NCBI GenBank assembly: GCA_035628875.1
Contig: DASPIZ010000029.1
Location: 5,815 to 69,814, forward strand
Length of the DNA stretch: 64,000 bases
Origin: Ohtaekwangia sp035628875
Lineage (GTDB): Bacteria; Bacteroidota; Bacteroidia; Cytophagales; Cyclobacteriaceae
Direction: 5' to 3'
Shown here piece by piece: positions 36,744-45,805 of this stretch. A model generated the notes under the pieces. It saw nothing but the letters and a program-made list of their open reading frames with translations, made no database searches and had not been told where the DNA came from. A program made the position numbers and the translations under genes. The stretch's first letter is position 1. Every line of letters starts with the position of its first letter.

Positions 36744-37470
36744 CGAGGAATTGCTCCACCTCTTTAAGGTTTAACACCCCTTCATAGTAAGCTTTCCCAA
36801 AGATCACTGCAAAGATACCCATATCATTTAATCGCTTGATGTCATCCAAACTTCTAACGCCTCCGCTTGCAAGGATGCACATTTCAGGAAAGGCATTAAC
36901 AAGCTCCTGATAAAAATCAAAGGCAGGTCCTTCAAGTACGCCATCGCGCGACACATCCGTGGACTTCACATACTTCAAACCACGGCTGTAAAAATACTCG
37001 AGGTGTTCAAATAAGGTAAGGTGAGCTTTTCGTTGCCATCCGCGAAAGAGAATTTCTTTTGTAGTCCGATCAACAACGTCAGCACCCAAGGTCATTTTTT
37101 CGCGACCATAGGAAATGATCCAAGAGGCAAACAATTCAGGATCAGTAACAGCAATACTTGCCGCCGTAATGTAATCTGCGCCAAACTCATAGGCTTTACT
37201 AATATCGCCATCCGTTGAAATACCTCCGGTAAAATCGACTTTTAGGGTCGTATGTCCTGAAATCGCCTCGAGAACATGCCAGTTTTTAGGTGAGCCCTTT
37301 TCTGCGCCGTCCAGATCCACCAGATGAACAACTTCAATTCCATGATCTTCAAAACGACGGGCAAGATCCAAGGGATTTTCATCATATGCCTTTTCGCTGG
37401 AAGGATCGCCTTTACGCATCTTAACAACCTTGCCCTTTCGAATGGCTATGGATGGAATTACCTGGATCAT
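36727..37470 (-). CDS. HisA-like TIM-barrel isomerase, orphan, one catalytic Asp replaced
   Basis: 247 residues from the ATG at 37470; a longer start at 37509 adds 13 residues unlike the family. The barrel matches HisA: 'HGIEVVHLVDLDGAEKG', 'VDFTGGIST', 'STDVSRDGVLEGPAF' and 'ILASGGVRSLDD'. HisA opens the ring of ProFAR in histidine synthesis with two Asp residues. The second is present (TDVSRDG), but the first, in the N-terminal 'PAIDL' motif, reads 'IPSIAIRKGK', Ala for Asp. No other his gene is nearby. It may be a paralogue with another role rather than a histidine enzyme. Confidence 0.85.
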   Translation of the reverse strand: MIQVIPSIAIRKGKVVKMRKGDPSSEKAYDENPLDLARRFEDHGIEVVHLVDLDGAEKGSPKNWHVLEAISGHTTLKVDFTGGISTDGDISKAYEFGADYITAASIAVTDPELFASWIISYGREKMTLGADVVDRTTKEILFRGWQRKAHLTLFEHLEYFYSRGLKYVKSTDVSRDGVLEGPAFDFYQELVNAFPEMCILASGGVRSLDDIKRLNDMGIFAVIFGKAYYEGVLNLKEVEQFLVKKEA

Positions 37471-37560
37471 CGGGAATAGATTATGATAGAATAGCGAAGT
37501 TACATGCAATGGACAAAAAAACCTCGGACAAGCGTAAAAAGCCTTTAAATTAAATGGCCT

Positions 37561-37568
37561 TATATTTG
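37561..37568 (+). promoter_or_regulatory. -7 box upstream of the PD40/OmpA gene
   Basis: TATATTTG matches TAnnTTTG, 49 bases before the ATG at 37618. No TTG at the usual -33 distance. Confidence 0.4.
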
Positions 37569-37617
37569 AAAGTTGCCTGGTAATAAATTTCTATCTTTAG
37601 CATATCATTTGATCGCT

Positions 37618-39279
37618 ATGAAAAATCCTGTTATTGCGTTTTTGGCTTTGTTATTGATTTCTGTTGCCGGTCATGCCCAGGCACCGGTGCGCAGGTTACC
37701 CAGCAACATTAATCATCCATCACTCCATCTCTTTTCGCCTTATATCAGTGCCGATGGCAATGCGTTGTTGTTTGTTTCAAATATTGGACAGGATGGCGCA
37801 CTTACTGTGTCGTACACAACAAAAAATCTTGCTGACTGGAGTGAACCCAAAGAACTGCCCAAGCATATCAATACCCGCTTAAATTACCTTCGTGGGTTTG
37901 CACTAAGTGCTGATGGAAAAAAGCTATATCTAACGTGCGCGAAATCACCTGTTATTGGCGGATATGATATTTTTACTTCTGAATTAAATGGAACCACCTG
38001 GTCTCCGATGGAAAACTTAATGCTTCCGGTTAATTCGAAACAAAACGACGGCGCGCCTTCCCTTACACCAGACGGTAACAACATCTACTTTATGCGCTGT
38101 GATAAAATGGATCAGCACGAAGCGGGAGGATGTAAAATATTTCGGGCCAGCAGAAAAAACGGTCAGTGGCAGGAGCCGGTTGAATTGCCGGAACACATCA
38201 ACACAGGTAATTCACAAGCGCCGCGTATTATGGCGGACGGTGAAACACTCATTTTCTCTTCCGATAAATTTCCAGGGAACAAAGGAGGAATGGACCTTTA
38301 TCAAACCCGATTTCAGGAAGGCAAGTGGACTGATCCGATAGCGTTGACTTTTGTTAATACCGACAAAGATGATCAATTCGTTACAGCGGATGCATTGGGC
38401 CGATATCTAATCAAAGAAGCACGTGGCACGCGAAATAATTATGAGTTAACAGAGTTTCTTTTTCCAACACAATTACGACCTCAGGGCTTAACAAAAGTAG
38501 AAGGAAAAATAACCGATCCGAACGATTTACCGGTTCCTGCTTACATAGCCGTTACAGATATAGAAACCGGTAAGCGCGTTTATAGTAGCAGGCCATTAAC
38601 TGATGGCTCGTACTTTTTTTATCTTAAGGAAGGTAAGCGTTATGAATTTTCCGTCAACCCCGAACAAAGTAACACCACTTTTTTCGCGCGTATCTTTGAC
38701 CTTACCAACGAAAGGATTCCACAGAAAGAAAAGGTTAATATAACGCTAAAGAATCCATCACCAGGAGACGAACTTAATCTCGATATGGTGAAGTTCAAAC
38801 CAAACAGTGCCGAACTCGAGCCATTTTCCACCGAAGAGTTAAAAAGACTTGCGCGATTAATCAAAGCGAATCCTTCCTTGAAATTTGAAATACAGGTCTT
38901 GTTAAAAGGTTACAGAGAAAGCACGGATTTGTCCGATCCAACGTTGACTGAAATACGTGAGGAGTTGAAAACCATTCCGGTTGTAAGGGACACGACTATT
39001 TTCGAAGACAGTTTATCCCACCCGGTAGACACCACATTGGTTCAGACGGACAGTACATCAGGCGTTTCCGATTCAACGGATACAACGCAGGTTGAAAGTT
39101 TCGAAACGGTTAAGGTTATTTATTACCACAACGACAGAACGCCGGAGCAGGCGCAGGCCATTGTTGATTATCTGATCGAAGCGGGAGCCCCCGGTTCAAA
39201 CCTTTCTACATTCGTGAATGCAATTCCTGGAGAATCGGAAGAGGATTATACATTAACAATTAAGACGGCCATACGGTAG
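37618..39279 (+). CDS. PD40 beta-propeller protein with OmpA-like C-terminal domain
   Basis: 553 residues from the ATG at 37618, which gives the signal peptide 'FLALLLISVAGHAQ'; a start 45 bases upstream would spoil it. About 25-280: PD40/TolB-like blades ('FSPYISADGNALLFVSNI', 'GAPSLTPDGNNIYFMRCD'). About 290-390: a carboxypeptidase-regulatory-like domain ('VEGKITDPNDLPVPAYIAVT'). About 395-550: OmpA-like peptidoglycan-binding domain ('FKPNSAELEPFSTEELKRLA'), interrupted by some 70 residues rich in Ser, Thr and Asp. The usual 'GxR' end ('RTPEQAQAIVDYLIEAG') follows. Such proteins anchor outer membrane assemblies to the wall; partner unknown. Confidence 0.85.
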   Translation: MKNPVIAFLALLLISVAGHAQAPVRRLPSNINHPSLHLFSPYISADGNALLFVSNIGQDGALTVSYTTKNLADWSEPKELPKHINTRLNYLRGFALSADGKKLYLTCAKSPVIGGYDIFTSELNGTTWSPMENLMLPVNSKQNDGAPSLTPDGNNIYFMRCDKMDQHEAGGCKIFRASRKNGQWQEPVELPEHINTGNSQAPRIMADGETLIFSSDKFPGNKGGMDLYQTRFQEGKWTDPIALTFVNTDKDDQFVTADALGRYLIKEARGTRNNYELTEFLFPTQLRPQGLTKVEGKITDPNDLPVPAYIAVTDIETGKRVYSSRPLTDGSYFFYLKEGKRYEFSVNPEQSNTTFFARIFDLTNERIPQKEKVNITLKNPSPGDELNLDMVKFKPNSAELEPFSTEELKRLARLIKANPSLKFEIQVLLKGYRESTDLSDPTLTEIREELKTIPVVRDTTIFEDSLSHPVDTTLVQTDSTSGVSDSTDTTQVESFETVKVIYYHNDRTPEQAQAIVDYLIEAGAPGSNLSTFVNAIPGESEEDYTLTIKTAIR

Positions 39280-39351
39280 AATAACATTGTTTGTCTGAAC
39301 TGATTCATCGAAAGTGAATCACCGGTTTTGTAAACCATTCTCCAATGCGGT

Positions 39352-39906
39352 TTAGTATGAGAAGGGCAACGCGACCAGGGTTTTATCCCACATAAAAACC
39401 ATTTCCGCTTCTTCTCCGATTTTTTCAAATGCAATGGTGAACTGTTCAAATTCCTTCTCCTGCGTTACGGCGAGAACATCAACAAGGAGAACATCAAATT
39501 GAGGATCGCGATTAGACACGCCGTTAGCGTTAACGCCCCATTGACCATATTGAGAATTGAAAATCACAACCCATTTTTCTTTTCCGGGAATGGTCCATAA
39601 AGAATATTTTCCCCGTGGAAGGACTTTACCTTCTATCGTTAATTGGCGATTGGTCGAAAAGGTTGTCGCCTCATTTGCACCTGTGCGCCAGACCGTATCA
39701 AAAGGAACAAGTCCACCAAAAATTTTTCTTCCCTTTTTATAGGGTCGATTGTAAAACAGTTCGATATGTAATTCGCCATCATGAAAAGAAACCGTTTCTT
39801 CCGGACTGGCTGATTTTTCCTGCTTTGTATTATAGCGCGAAACCATCCAGCCAAGCAGGATTATGATGGCAAGGGCAATTCCGGCAAAGATGATAAACCT
39901 TTTCAT
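39352..39906 (-). CDS. DUF2911 family membrane-anchored protein
   Basis: 184 residues with one N-terminal membrane helix (about 4-22, 'FIIFAGIALAIIILLGWMV') and a periplasmic domain with the DUF2911 marks 'IELFYNRPYKKGRKIFGGLVP' region, 'WRTGANEATTFSTNR', 'GKYSLWTIPGKEKWVVIFN' and 'GQWG'. DUF2911 proteins are common in Bacteroidota; no activity is established. It stands alone and converges with the PD40/OmpA gene. Confidence 0.88.
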   Translation of the reverse strand: MKRFIIFAGIALAIIILLGWMVSRYNTKQEKSASPEETVSFHDGELHIELFYNRPYKKGRKIFGGLVPFDTVWRTGANEATTFSTNRQLTIEGKVLPRGKYSLWTIPGKEKWVVIFNSQYGQWGVNANGVSNRDPQFDVLLVDVLAVTQEKEFEQFTIAFEKIGEEAEMVFMWDKTLVALPFSY

Positions 39907-40015
39907 ACAGGCGAGCAGTTACAGCATTCAAGCGTGAAAGAACAAATTTTTAACTGTAATGTGTTACAAAATATAGTATTAGCGCCTATTTTTACGTGCA
40001 TTAAATAAAATAGTT

Positions 40016-40108
40016 ATGGATGTAGCATCTTGGTGGCCGTTTTTTGTGGTAATCGCCCTTTTTCTTCTTGCCATTGTATCCCCATGGATATTCCCAAACA
40101 AAATGGTA
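40016..40108 (+). CDS. possible 30-residue single-span membrane peptide
   Basis: ATG at 40016 opens 30 codons with one strongly hydrophobic helix ('WWPFFVVIALFLLAIVS') and a polar end. It sits in an otherwise empty 247-base gap, 45 bases before the LOG-family gene. The composition favours a real membrane peptide, but the length is too short to be sure and no family is recognised. Confidence 0.25.
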
Positions 40109-40153
40109 AGCAAAAACAAACACGACAATAAGTACTAACGGAGTTTAACTCCC

Positions 40154-40687
40154 ATGAATATCTGCGTTTTCTGCGGTTCAGCCTCCGGAAATGACCCAAT
40201 CTATGGTCGTGCTGCAGAAAATTTTGGAAAACTTCTTGCCCTTCGTTCTCACCGCCTCATTTATGGTGGTGGAAATGTAGGCCTCATGGGCATTTTGGCG
40301 GATGCTGTGCTGAAACATGGTGGTGAAGTGATCGGTGTTATTCCCGGATTTTTGGAAAAACGGGAAGTCGCACATCGCGGAATTACCTCGCTTGAAGTAG
40401 TCACCAGTATGCACGACCGAAAGAAAAGAATGGCAGACCTGGCTGAAGCATTCGTTGCCCTTCCGGGCGGATGGGGAACGCTCGAAGAACTTGCCGAAAT
40501 TCTCACCTGGAAACAACTGGGCCTTATTCATCAACCCATTGGACTTTTAAATGTTAATCGGTTTTTCGATCCGCTCCATCTTCAGATGAAACAAATGGTA
40601 GACGAAGGTTTCCTCATGGAAATGAATTTCAAAAGTTTAACCATAAATGAAGATGCAACCGCCCTGTTAGCTGCTTTGCTCGGCTAA
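40154..40687 (+). CDS. LOG-family (TIGR00730) nucleotide phosphoribohydrolase
   Basis: 177 residues with the Rossmann fold of LOG/YvdD proteins: 'MNICVFCGSASGNDP', 'LIYGGGNVGLMGILADAVLKHGG' region, 'MHDRKKRMADLAEAFVALPGGWGTLEEL', that is the family PGGxGTxxE motif plus the upstream Arg. These enzymes cleave nucleoside 5'-monophosphates (such as cytokinin riboside phosphates) to base and ribose-5-phosphate. In bacteria they probably serve nucleotide salvage. It lies 54 bases before the aspartic protease on the same strand. Confidence 0.93.
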   Translation: MNICVFCGSASGNDPIYGRAAENFGKLLALRSHRLIYGGGNVGLMGILADAVLKHGGEVIGVIPGFLEKREVAHRGITSLEVVTSMHDRKKRMADLAEAFVALPGGWGTLEELAEILTWKQLGLIHQPIGLLNVNRFFDPLHLQMKQMVDEGFLMEMNFKSLTINEDATALLAALLG

Positions 40688-40741
40688 TTTCTCTTCTGTG
40701 CTGGAATTAATTGCTATATTGAAGCAGTGCACATTTCAGTT

Positions 40742-41974
40742 ATGACAAAAAGCCTTCTCTTTCTGATTTTCTTTTTTATCGTGACAGCCACAGGTCATGG
40801 TCAGACACTTGGTTTTTCTTTGGCTAACGGAAAAAAGAAAGTACAGATACCCATTGAGATTTATAGTAATCTCGTGGTTGTTCCGGTTGTTTTAAACGAA
40901 ACGTTACCACTCAAATTTGTATTGGATACCGGTGTGCGCACCGCGATACTCACGCAAAAGACTTTCAGCGACATTCTCAACCTTCCCTATACACGCAAAT
41001 ACTCCATTGCCGGACCTGGTGGTGTTAAAGTTGTAGACGCATACATTACTAACAATGTCACCATTCAACTCCCGGGTGTAAATGGGCGAGGACATGCCTT
41101 ACTGGTATTGGAAGAAGACTATCTCGAACTAAGAAATTACCTTGGAACCGATGTGCATGGTATTCTCGGATACGAATTGTTCAGCCGTTTTATTGTTGAA
41201 ATTAACTATGCAGATAAGCTGCTCACGCTTTATCGTCCGGAGCGGTTCACGAAAAAACGTCGCTTCCAAACCGTGCCGATCACAGTTCAGGATACCAAAC
41301 CATTTGCGGTAGTCCCTGTTGTACTGCAGGACGGCACTAAGATCAACGCCAAATTACTGATGGATTCAGGTGCAAGCCATGCCCTTTTATTGGATCCTGC
41401 TTCCGATGAAAAAATCAATGTGCCGGAAAATGTTGTTAGTAGTCTGATTGGACGTGGATTGGGAGGAGAGATTACCGGTAAAGCCGGAAGAATAAAATCA
41501 ATATCACTTGCTGACTATACGATCAATAAAGTGATCGCCAATTTTCCGGACCCCAACAGCTACATGGATAGCTTAAAGGGAGGAAACGATGATCGCAACG
41601 GTACCATTGGGGGCGAAATACTTAGCCGCTTTACCACCATTTATAATTTTCCAAAAGAAGAAGTATATCTTAAAAAAAATGCTTCGTTTAAGAAAGGTTT
41701 CCATTACAATCTGAGTGGGCTTACCATTAAGGCAAAAGGCGCGCGGCTTAATGTATTCGAGGTAACACAAGTAAGAGATCAGTCCGTCAGCTTTAAAGCA
41801 GGAATAGAAGAGGGCGATATCATCCTGTCTATTAACGGCCTGGAAAGTAGTATGCTCGATCTTAATATCGTCAACTCATACCTTAATAGACGACCGGGAA
41901 AAAAAATTAAACTGTATCTCGATAGAAACGGTGAAAGGCTCAGGAAGCAATTCTATCTAGCTGACCAGATTTAA
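40742..41974 (+). CDS. exported retropepsin-like aspartic protease with PDZ domain
   Basis: 410 residues from the ATG at 40742 (a GTG 15 bases upstream is less likely); signal 'LLFLIFFFIVTATGHGQ'. Two aspartyl-protease-like halves follow: 'LKFVLDTGVRTAIL' with Asp62 and 'AKLLMDSGASHALLL' with Asp208, so one chain can form a pepsin-like active site by itself. The C-terminal 90 residues are a PDZ domain ('FKAGIEEGDIILSINGLESS'), which usually binds peptide C-termini. It probably acts in the periplasm. Its last 18 bases overlap the convergent receiver-domain gene. Confidence 0.88.
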   Translation: MTKSLLFLIFFFIVTATGHGQTLGFSLANGKKKVQIPIEIYSNLVVVPVVLNETLPLKFVLDTGVRTAILTQKTFSDILNLPYTRKYSIAGPGGVKVVDAYITNNVTIQLPGVNGRGHALLVLEEDYLELRNYLGTDVHGILGYELFSRFIVEINYADKLLTLYRPERFTKKRRFQTVPITVQDTKPFAVVPVVLQDGTKINAKLLMDSGASHALLLDPASDEKINVPENVVSSLIGRGLGGEITGKAGRIKSISLADYTINKVIANFPDPNSYMDSLKGGNDDRNGTIGGEILSRFTTIYNFPKEEVYLKKNASFKKGFHYNLSGLTIKAKGARLNVFEVTQVRDQSVSFKAGIEEGDIILSINGLESSMLDLNIVNSYLNRRPGKKIKLYLDRNGERLRKQFYLADQI

Positions 41975-42421
41975 TGATCGCTTTTGAAGTTTCATGATAA
42001 GCTTTTTACGCTGTTTATAAGCGTCAAGCAAGTACTGTTGTGTACGTTTAAATTTCAAGGTGTTCTTCACCATGTTATAGATTGCATCGGTCGAAATATT
42101 TTGCTTTAATATATAATCAAGGATGCCAGGAGAAGCAAGCGCTTCATGATAATTGGAATTTTTGAGAACGGTAATTGGTACGTCGCGCGTCTTTTTATTC
42201 GCTGATAATTTGTTTACGGTATCAACGAGTTCCCGTCGTCCAATGTTGTCGTCAATTAAAATAAAATTCGGATGGAAGGTGGCGAGTCTTTCTAAAATAG
42301 TTTTAACATCAAAAGCAATGTTAATCACCAGTTTGCGGCTCCTGAGTTGATTTAATTTCTCCAGCACGGCACTCAATTCAATTGGATTGTTTCCTACCAG
42401 AAGTATATTGAGCGGTTCCAT
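41957..42421 (-). CDS. receiver-domain (response regulator-like) protein
   Basis: 154 residues from the ATG at 42421, which starts the domain directly ('MEPLNILLVGNNPIELSAVL'); an ATG at 42448 adds nine residues. CheY-like order is visible: the acidic pocket is weak (GNN instead of DD), the phospho-acceptor region is 'FILIDDNIG', the Thr position reads 'VLKNS' and the Lys is in 'ILDYILKQ'. The first acidic pair is thus degenerate, and phosphorylation is doubtful. A C-terminal basic helix 'YKQRKKLIMKLQKR' replaces an output domain. No kinase gene is nearby. Confidence 0.78.
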   Translation of the reverse strand: MEPLNILLVGNNPIELSAVLEKLNQLRSRKLVINIAFDVKTILERLATFHPNFILIDDNIGRRELVDTVNKLSANKKTRDVPITVLKNSNYHEALASPGILDYILKQNISTDAIYNMVKNTLKFKRTQQYLLDAYKQRKKLIMKLQKRSLNLVS

Positions 42422-42575
42422 TATCTTATTTCTCACCAGCATTTTCATTTACATCCACATTTAGAATTATATTAACGTATTGGATTACCAAGAAGGTTTA
42501 CTTCCGATGGAAAAATTAGATGCCAGCGGCCATAAAACGTTTTAAATCAATGATTCACCGAATTTTGAATTTATT

Positions 42576-43685
42576 TTGAAAAGCGTCATCATTATCGGTG
42601 GCGGTATAGCAGGGTTAATTTCCGCTTTTGAACTTGCCGGTTCGGGTATTCAATGTCTTGTCATCGAAAAAAAATCATATCCGCTTCATCGAGTCTGTGG
42701 GGAATATATTTCCAATGAGGCTACGCCCTACCTTAAATCTATTGATTTATATCCGGCTGCGTTTAATCCACCCGTTATGTCACGCTTTATGTTGTCATCC
42801 AGTGATGGCAAATACGAAAACATGCTGCTCGACATGGGTGGATTTGGGATCAGCAGATATGCATATGATCATTTTTTATTTGAAAAATCAAAAGAACGGG
42901 GCGTAGAATTCGCATTGAATACAGAAGTAACAAGTGTTGACTTTATGGGGCATTCTTTTGTCGTAACAACCCACGACAAAATTTTTGAAGCTGAAATCGT
43001 CATCGGCGCTTATGGCAAGCGTTCGAAACTTGATATGGAGCTGAACCGCTCCTTCATATTAAAACGATCTCCGTTTGTGGGAATTAAATATCACGTGAAA
43101 AGTGATCATCCTGAAGACCTCATCGCGCTGCATAATTTTCCGGGGGGGTATTGTGGCGTCGGTAAGGTCGAGAACGACACAACCAATTTGTGTTACCTTG
43201 TTCATCGCAATGTGCTGAAAGCCTATAAAAATATCGATGATATGGAAAAGGAAGTTCTTTTCAAGAATCCGAATTTAAAATCTATTCTCAGTAATAGTGA
43301 AAAGGTGTTCGATAGACCAGAAACCATTAATGAAATATCTTTTGCATCTAAAGCGCCGGTAGAAAATCACATCCTTATGGCAGGAGATTCTGCGGGTATG
43401 ATTGCGCCGTTGTGTGGTAACGGCATGGCTATGGCTATGCATGCCGCTAAAATGTTGAGCGAACTGATTGTCCTGTATTTTAAGAAAGAGATTTCCCGAC
43501 CGGAATTGGAAGGCGCCTATGCAAAATCGTGGAACAAACATTTGGCAAAACGGTTATGGGCAGGACGACAGATTCAGCACTTTTTTGGTTCTGAAACAGC
43601 TTCAACGTTTGCCATCAACCTAACTCTTCACATTAAACCACTGGCCCGTTTCATCATCCGCCATACACATGGAAAAACCTTTTAA
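42576..43685 (+). CDS. FAD-dependent oxidoreductase, geranylgeranyl reductase-like, of the PKS locus
   Basis: 369 residues with FAD-binding 'SVIIIGGGIAGLISAFELAG' at the N-terminus, 'HRVCGEYIS', 'VIGAYGKRSKLD' and the late FAD motif 'ILMAGDSAGMIAPLCGNGMA'. These mark the geranylgeranyl reductase/aromatic hydroxylase group of flavoproteins. The start is TTG (42576), no ATG being in frame nearby. In Streptomyces SrsA-SrsB-SrsC, a flavoprotein hydroxylase oxidises alkylresorcinols; a similar job on the polyketide here is plausible. It is first in the block leading to the type III PKS at 45806. Confidence 0.88.
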   Translation: MKSVIIIGGGIAGLISAFELAGSGIQCLVIEKKSYPLHRVCGEYISNEATPYLKSIDLYPAAFNPPVMSRFMLSSSDGKYENMLLDMGGFGISRYAYDHFLFEKSKERGVEFALNTEVTSVDFMGHSFVVTTHDKIFEAEIVIGAYGKRSKLDMELNRSFILKRSPFVGIKYHVKSDHPEDLIALHNFPGGYCGVGKVENDTTNLCYLVHRNVLKAYKNIDDMEKEVLFKNPNLKSILSNSEKVFDRPETINEISFASKAPVENHILMAGDSAGMIAPLCGNGMAMAMHAAKMLSELIVLYFKKEISRPELEGAYAKSWNKHLAKRLWAGRQIQHFFGSETASTFAINLTLHIKPLARFIIRHTHGKTF

Positions 43686-43762
43686 CCAAAATGTTGAGCG
43701 TCGGAATGGAATAAATATTATCTTCCTATTTATTAATCCAAACTAAACCTAATCTTTAAACT

Positions 43763-44758
43763 ATGACAGCAGAGAGCAATCGCCGGAATTTTCTCCGTTC
43801 CCTTGGCTTGATTACCGTAGGAGCATCAGCAGGATCACTGTTCTTATCTTCTTGTAATAAAACATCAGACGATAAGGGTTCCGTTACTGATTCCGTTTCA
43901 ACTACATCCGAAACTAAATCATCACCTTTGTTTTTTAAAATTTCATTGGCAGAATGGTCATTGAATAAAGCGTTGTTTGCCGGAACATTTTCAAATCTTG
44001 ATTTCCCGAAAATTGCAAAAAATGATTATGGAATTTCTGCCGTTGAGTATGTCAATCAGTTTTTCAAAGACAAGGCAAAGGATCAGGCGTATCTCAGTGA
44101 CCTGAAGCAACGTTGTGCTGACCTCGATGTAACCAGTGTGCTTATCATGATTGATGGTGAAGGCAACCTTGGTGAACAGGATAAGAAAAAGCGAGGTGAA
44201 GCGGTGGATAATCACAAGAAATGGGTTGATGCGGCAAAGTTCTTAGGATGTCACAGCATCCGTGTTAATGCCCATGGGGAAGGTTCGCGCGAGGAGGTTG
44301 CAAAAGCTGCAACGGATGGATTACGCATGCTTTCCGAATATGGTAAGGATGCCGGTATCAATATCATTGTAGAAAACCATGGCGGTTATTCATCAGATGG
44401 TCAATGGCTTTCTTCTGTGATCAAAGATACCGGTATGGAAAATTGTGGTACGTTACCTGACTTCGGAAACTTCTGCGTGAAGTATGGTGAGAATCACACC
44501 TGTTCAGAATGGTATGACCGATATAAAGGCACCGCTGAAATGATGCCGTATGCAAAAGGTGTAAGTGCGAAGACGCACGAGTTTGATGCGGATGGAAATT
44601 GCATTGAAACGGATTATGTTAAAATGCTTCAGATTGTTAAAGATGCGGGCTACACTGGGCACATCGGTATTGAATATGAGGGAAGTAAATTATCTGAATC
44701 CGACGGTATAAAGGCAACGAAACTTTTGCTTGAAAAAGCCGGTGCGTTGGTTTCCTGA
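43763..44758 (+). CDS. Tat-exported sugar phosphate isomerase/epimerase-like lipoprotein
   Basis: 331 residues. The N-terminus has a twin-arginine motif 'RRNFLRSLG' and a lipobox 'FLSSC' (Cys31), so the folded protein is exported and lipid-anchored. The rest is a xylose-isomerase-like TIM barrel: 'ISAVEYVNQFF', 'GCHSIRVNAHGEG', 'INIIVENHGGYSSDG', 'LPDFGNFCV' and 'GHIGIEYEG', with the metal-binding Glu, Asp and His in these strands. Substrate unknown. It lies between the flavoprotein and the UbiA gene; whether it belongs to the polyketide pathway is unclear. Confidence 0.87.
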   Translation: MTAESNRRNFLRSLGLITVGASAGSLFLSSCNKTSDDKGSVTDSVSTTSETKSSPLFFKISLAEWSLNKALFAGTFSNLDFPKIAKNDYGISAVEYVNQFFKDKAKDQAYLSDLKQRCADLDVTSVLIMIDGEGNLGEQDKKKRGEAVDNHKKWVDAAKFLGCHSIRVNAHGEGSREEVAKAATDGLRMLSEYGKDAGINIIVENHGGYSSDGQWLSSVIKDTGMENCGTLPDFGNFCVKYGENHTCSEWYDRYKGTAEMMPYAKGVSAKTHEFDADGNCIETDYVKMLQIVKDAGYTGHIGIEYEGSKLSESDGIKATKLLLEKAGALVS

Positions 44759-44763
44759 TGCAT

Positions 44764-45657
44764 TCATCCAAAAGCATTTAGAATGTGCGTTGATTCGAAA
44801 AACAGATAGATAAAAAAAACATTTAAACATGTGGCTGAAATAAAATTCAGCCACATGGTGTGTTTATAGTCTGCTTTGGCAGGATGCTGATAAACTTTCC
44901 AAAACCAATACAAGAAAAAGGAAACTACCGGAGTAAGGGCAAGCACAAAAGCAAAACTATATCGTGAATCGAAAAAGGTATTGAAATAAAATATGAATCC
45001 CAGGGTAGCGATACCAAACATTACTGCCGCAAAATAAAATGTTCCGCGAATACCCAAAAGCATACTGAAGGTATTATCACCCCGCTTTGCATCTTCTTCG
45101 TGTTGGTACACTTGTGTTAATGGATAGTTAGCCCAAAGCATAAGACTCGTGAGCAAGCCCCCGAGTAATAGTTCAGCCTTCCAGATGGTGCCGATTCCAA
45201 ACATGTTTATTCCAATGTAACACATGATGAAGGTGAAGATCCCCTGAAATAATCCTGTGACGATCCAGCTGATTATGGCATACTTTTTTAACCGTACGCT
45301 GGTATGACTATAAGCTTTTGAAACCAGACCGTAGACAAGCAACATGATGGCGAACGTTAAGCCGATAAAAAAGTAGCCAAGCAAAATTGCCACAATATCG
45401 AACAACAAGGCGAGGTAATACAGTCCCTTTTTTACGCGCGGTGGACGCTTAAGTAAACCAATACTGTTTTCATCTTTATCAAAATAACTGTTGAATGCGT
45501 TGCTCGCGGGATAGAGAAAAAGATGAATGATGATGAACGTCCAAAGCAGGGGTTCGCGCTGAATATTGGGTGAAAGAGAAAGACTGAATAGGAAGATCGG
45601 CAGTAGAAAATAGGAAAACAGAATCCGCAGATGAAGTAAGGAAGACCGTGAGAACAT
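44764..45657 (-). CDS. UbiA-family prenyltransferase
   Basis: 297 residues with eight to nine membrane helices. The two Asp-rich motifs of the superfamily are seen: 'NAFNSYFDKDEN' (about 54-65) and 'YQHEEDAKRGDNTF' (about 183-196), which bind the prenyl diphosphate through Mg2+. UbiA enzymes add prenyl chains to aromatic rings in the membrane. The gene is divergent from the type III PKS across 148 bases, and its product could prenylate the PKS-derived ring (inference). A haem O or menaquinone role is less likely, since it lacks those contexts. Confidence 0.85.
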   Translation of the reverse strand: MFSRSSLLHLRILFSYFLLPIFLFSLSLSPNIQREPLLWTFIIIHLFLYPASNAFNSYFDKDENSIGLLKRPPRVKKGLYYLALLFDIVAILLGYFFIGLTFAIMLLVYGLVSKAYSHTSVRLKKYAIISWIVTGLFQGIFTFIMCYIGINMFGIGTIWKAELLLGGLLTSLMLWANYPLTQVYQHEEDAKRGDNTFSMLLGIRGTFYFAAVMFGIATLGFIFYFNTFFDSRYSFAFVLALTPVVSFFLYWFWKVYQHPAKADYKHTMWLNFISATCLNVFFIYLFFESTHILNAFG

Positions 45658-45805
45658 AGGCTTAATTTAACCACGCGTTATTAGGTACGTTTCCATCGCA
45701 GCGATACAAATGGAAAAAAACTTAAGTAACGAGAAAGCTTCACAAATTAGAATTTTAAACGATATATTGAAACGATTCAACAGCTTAGATCGGCAAAGTC
45801 TTTAA

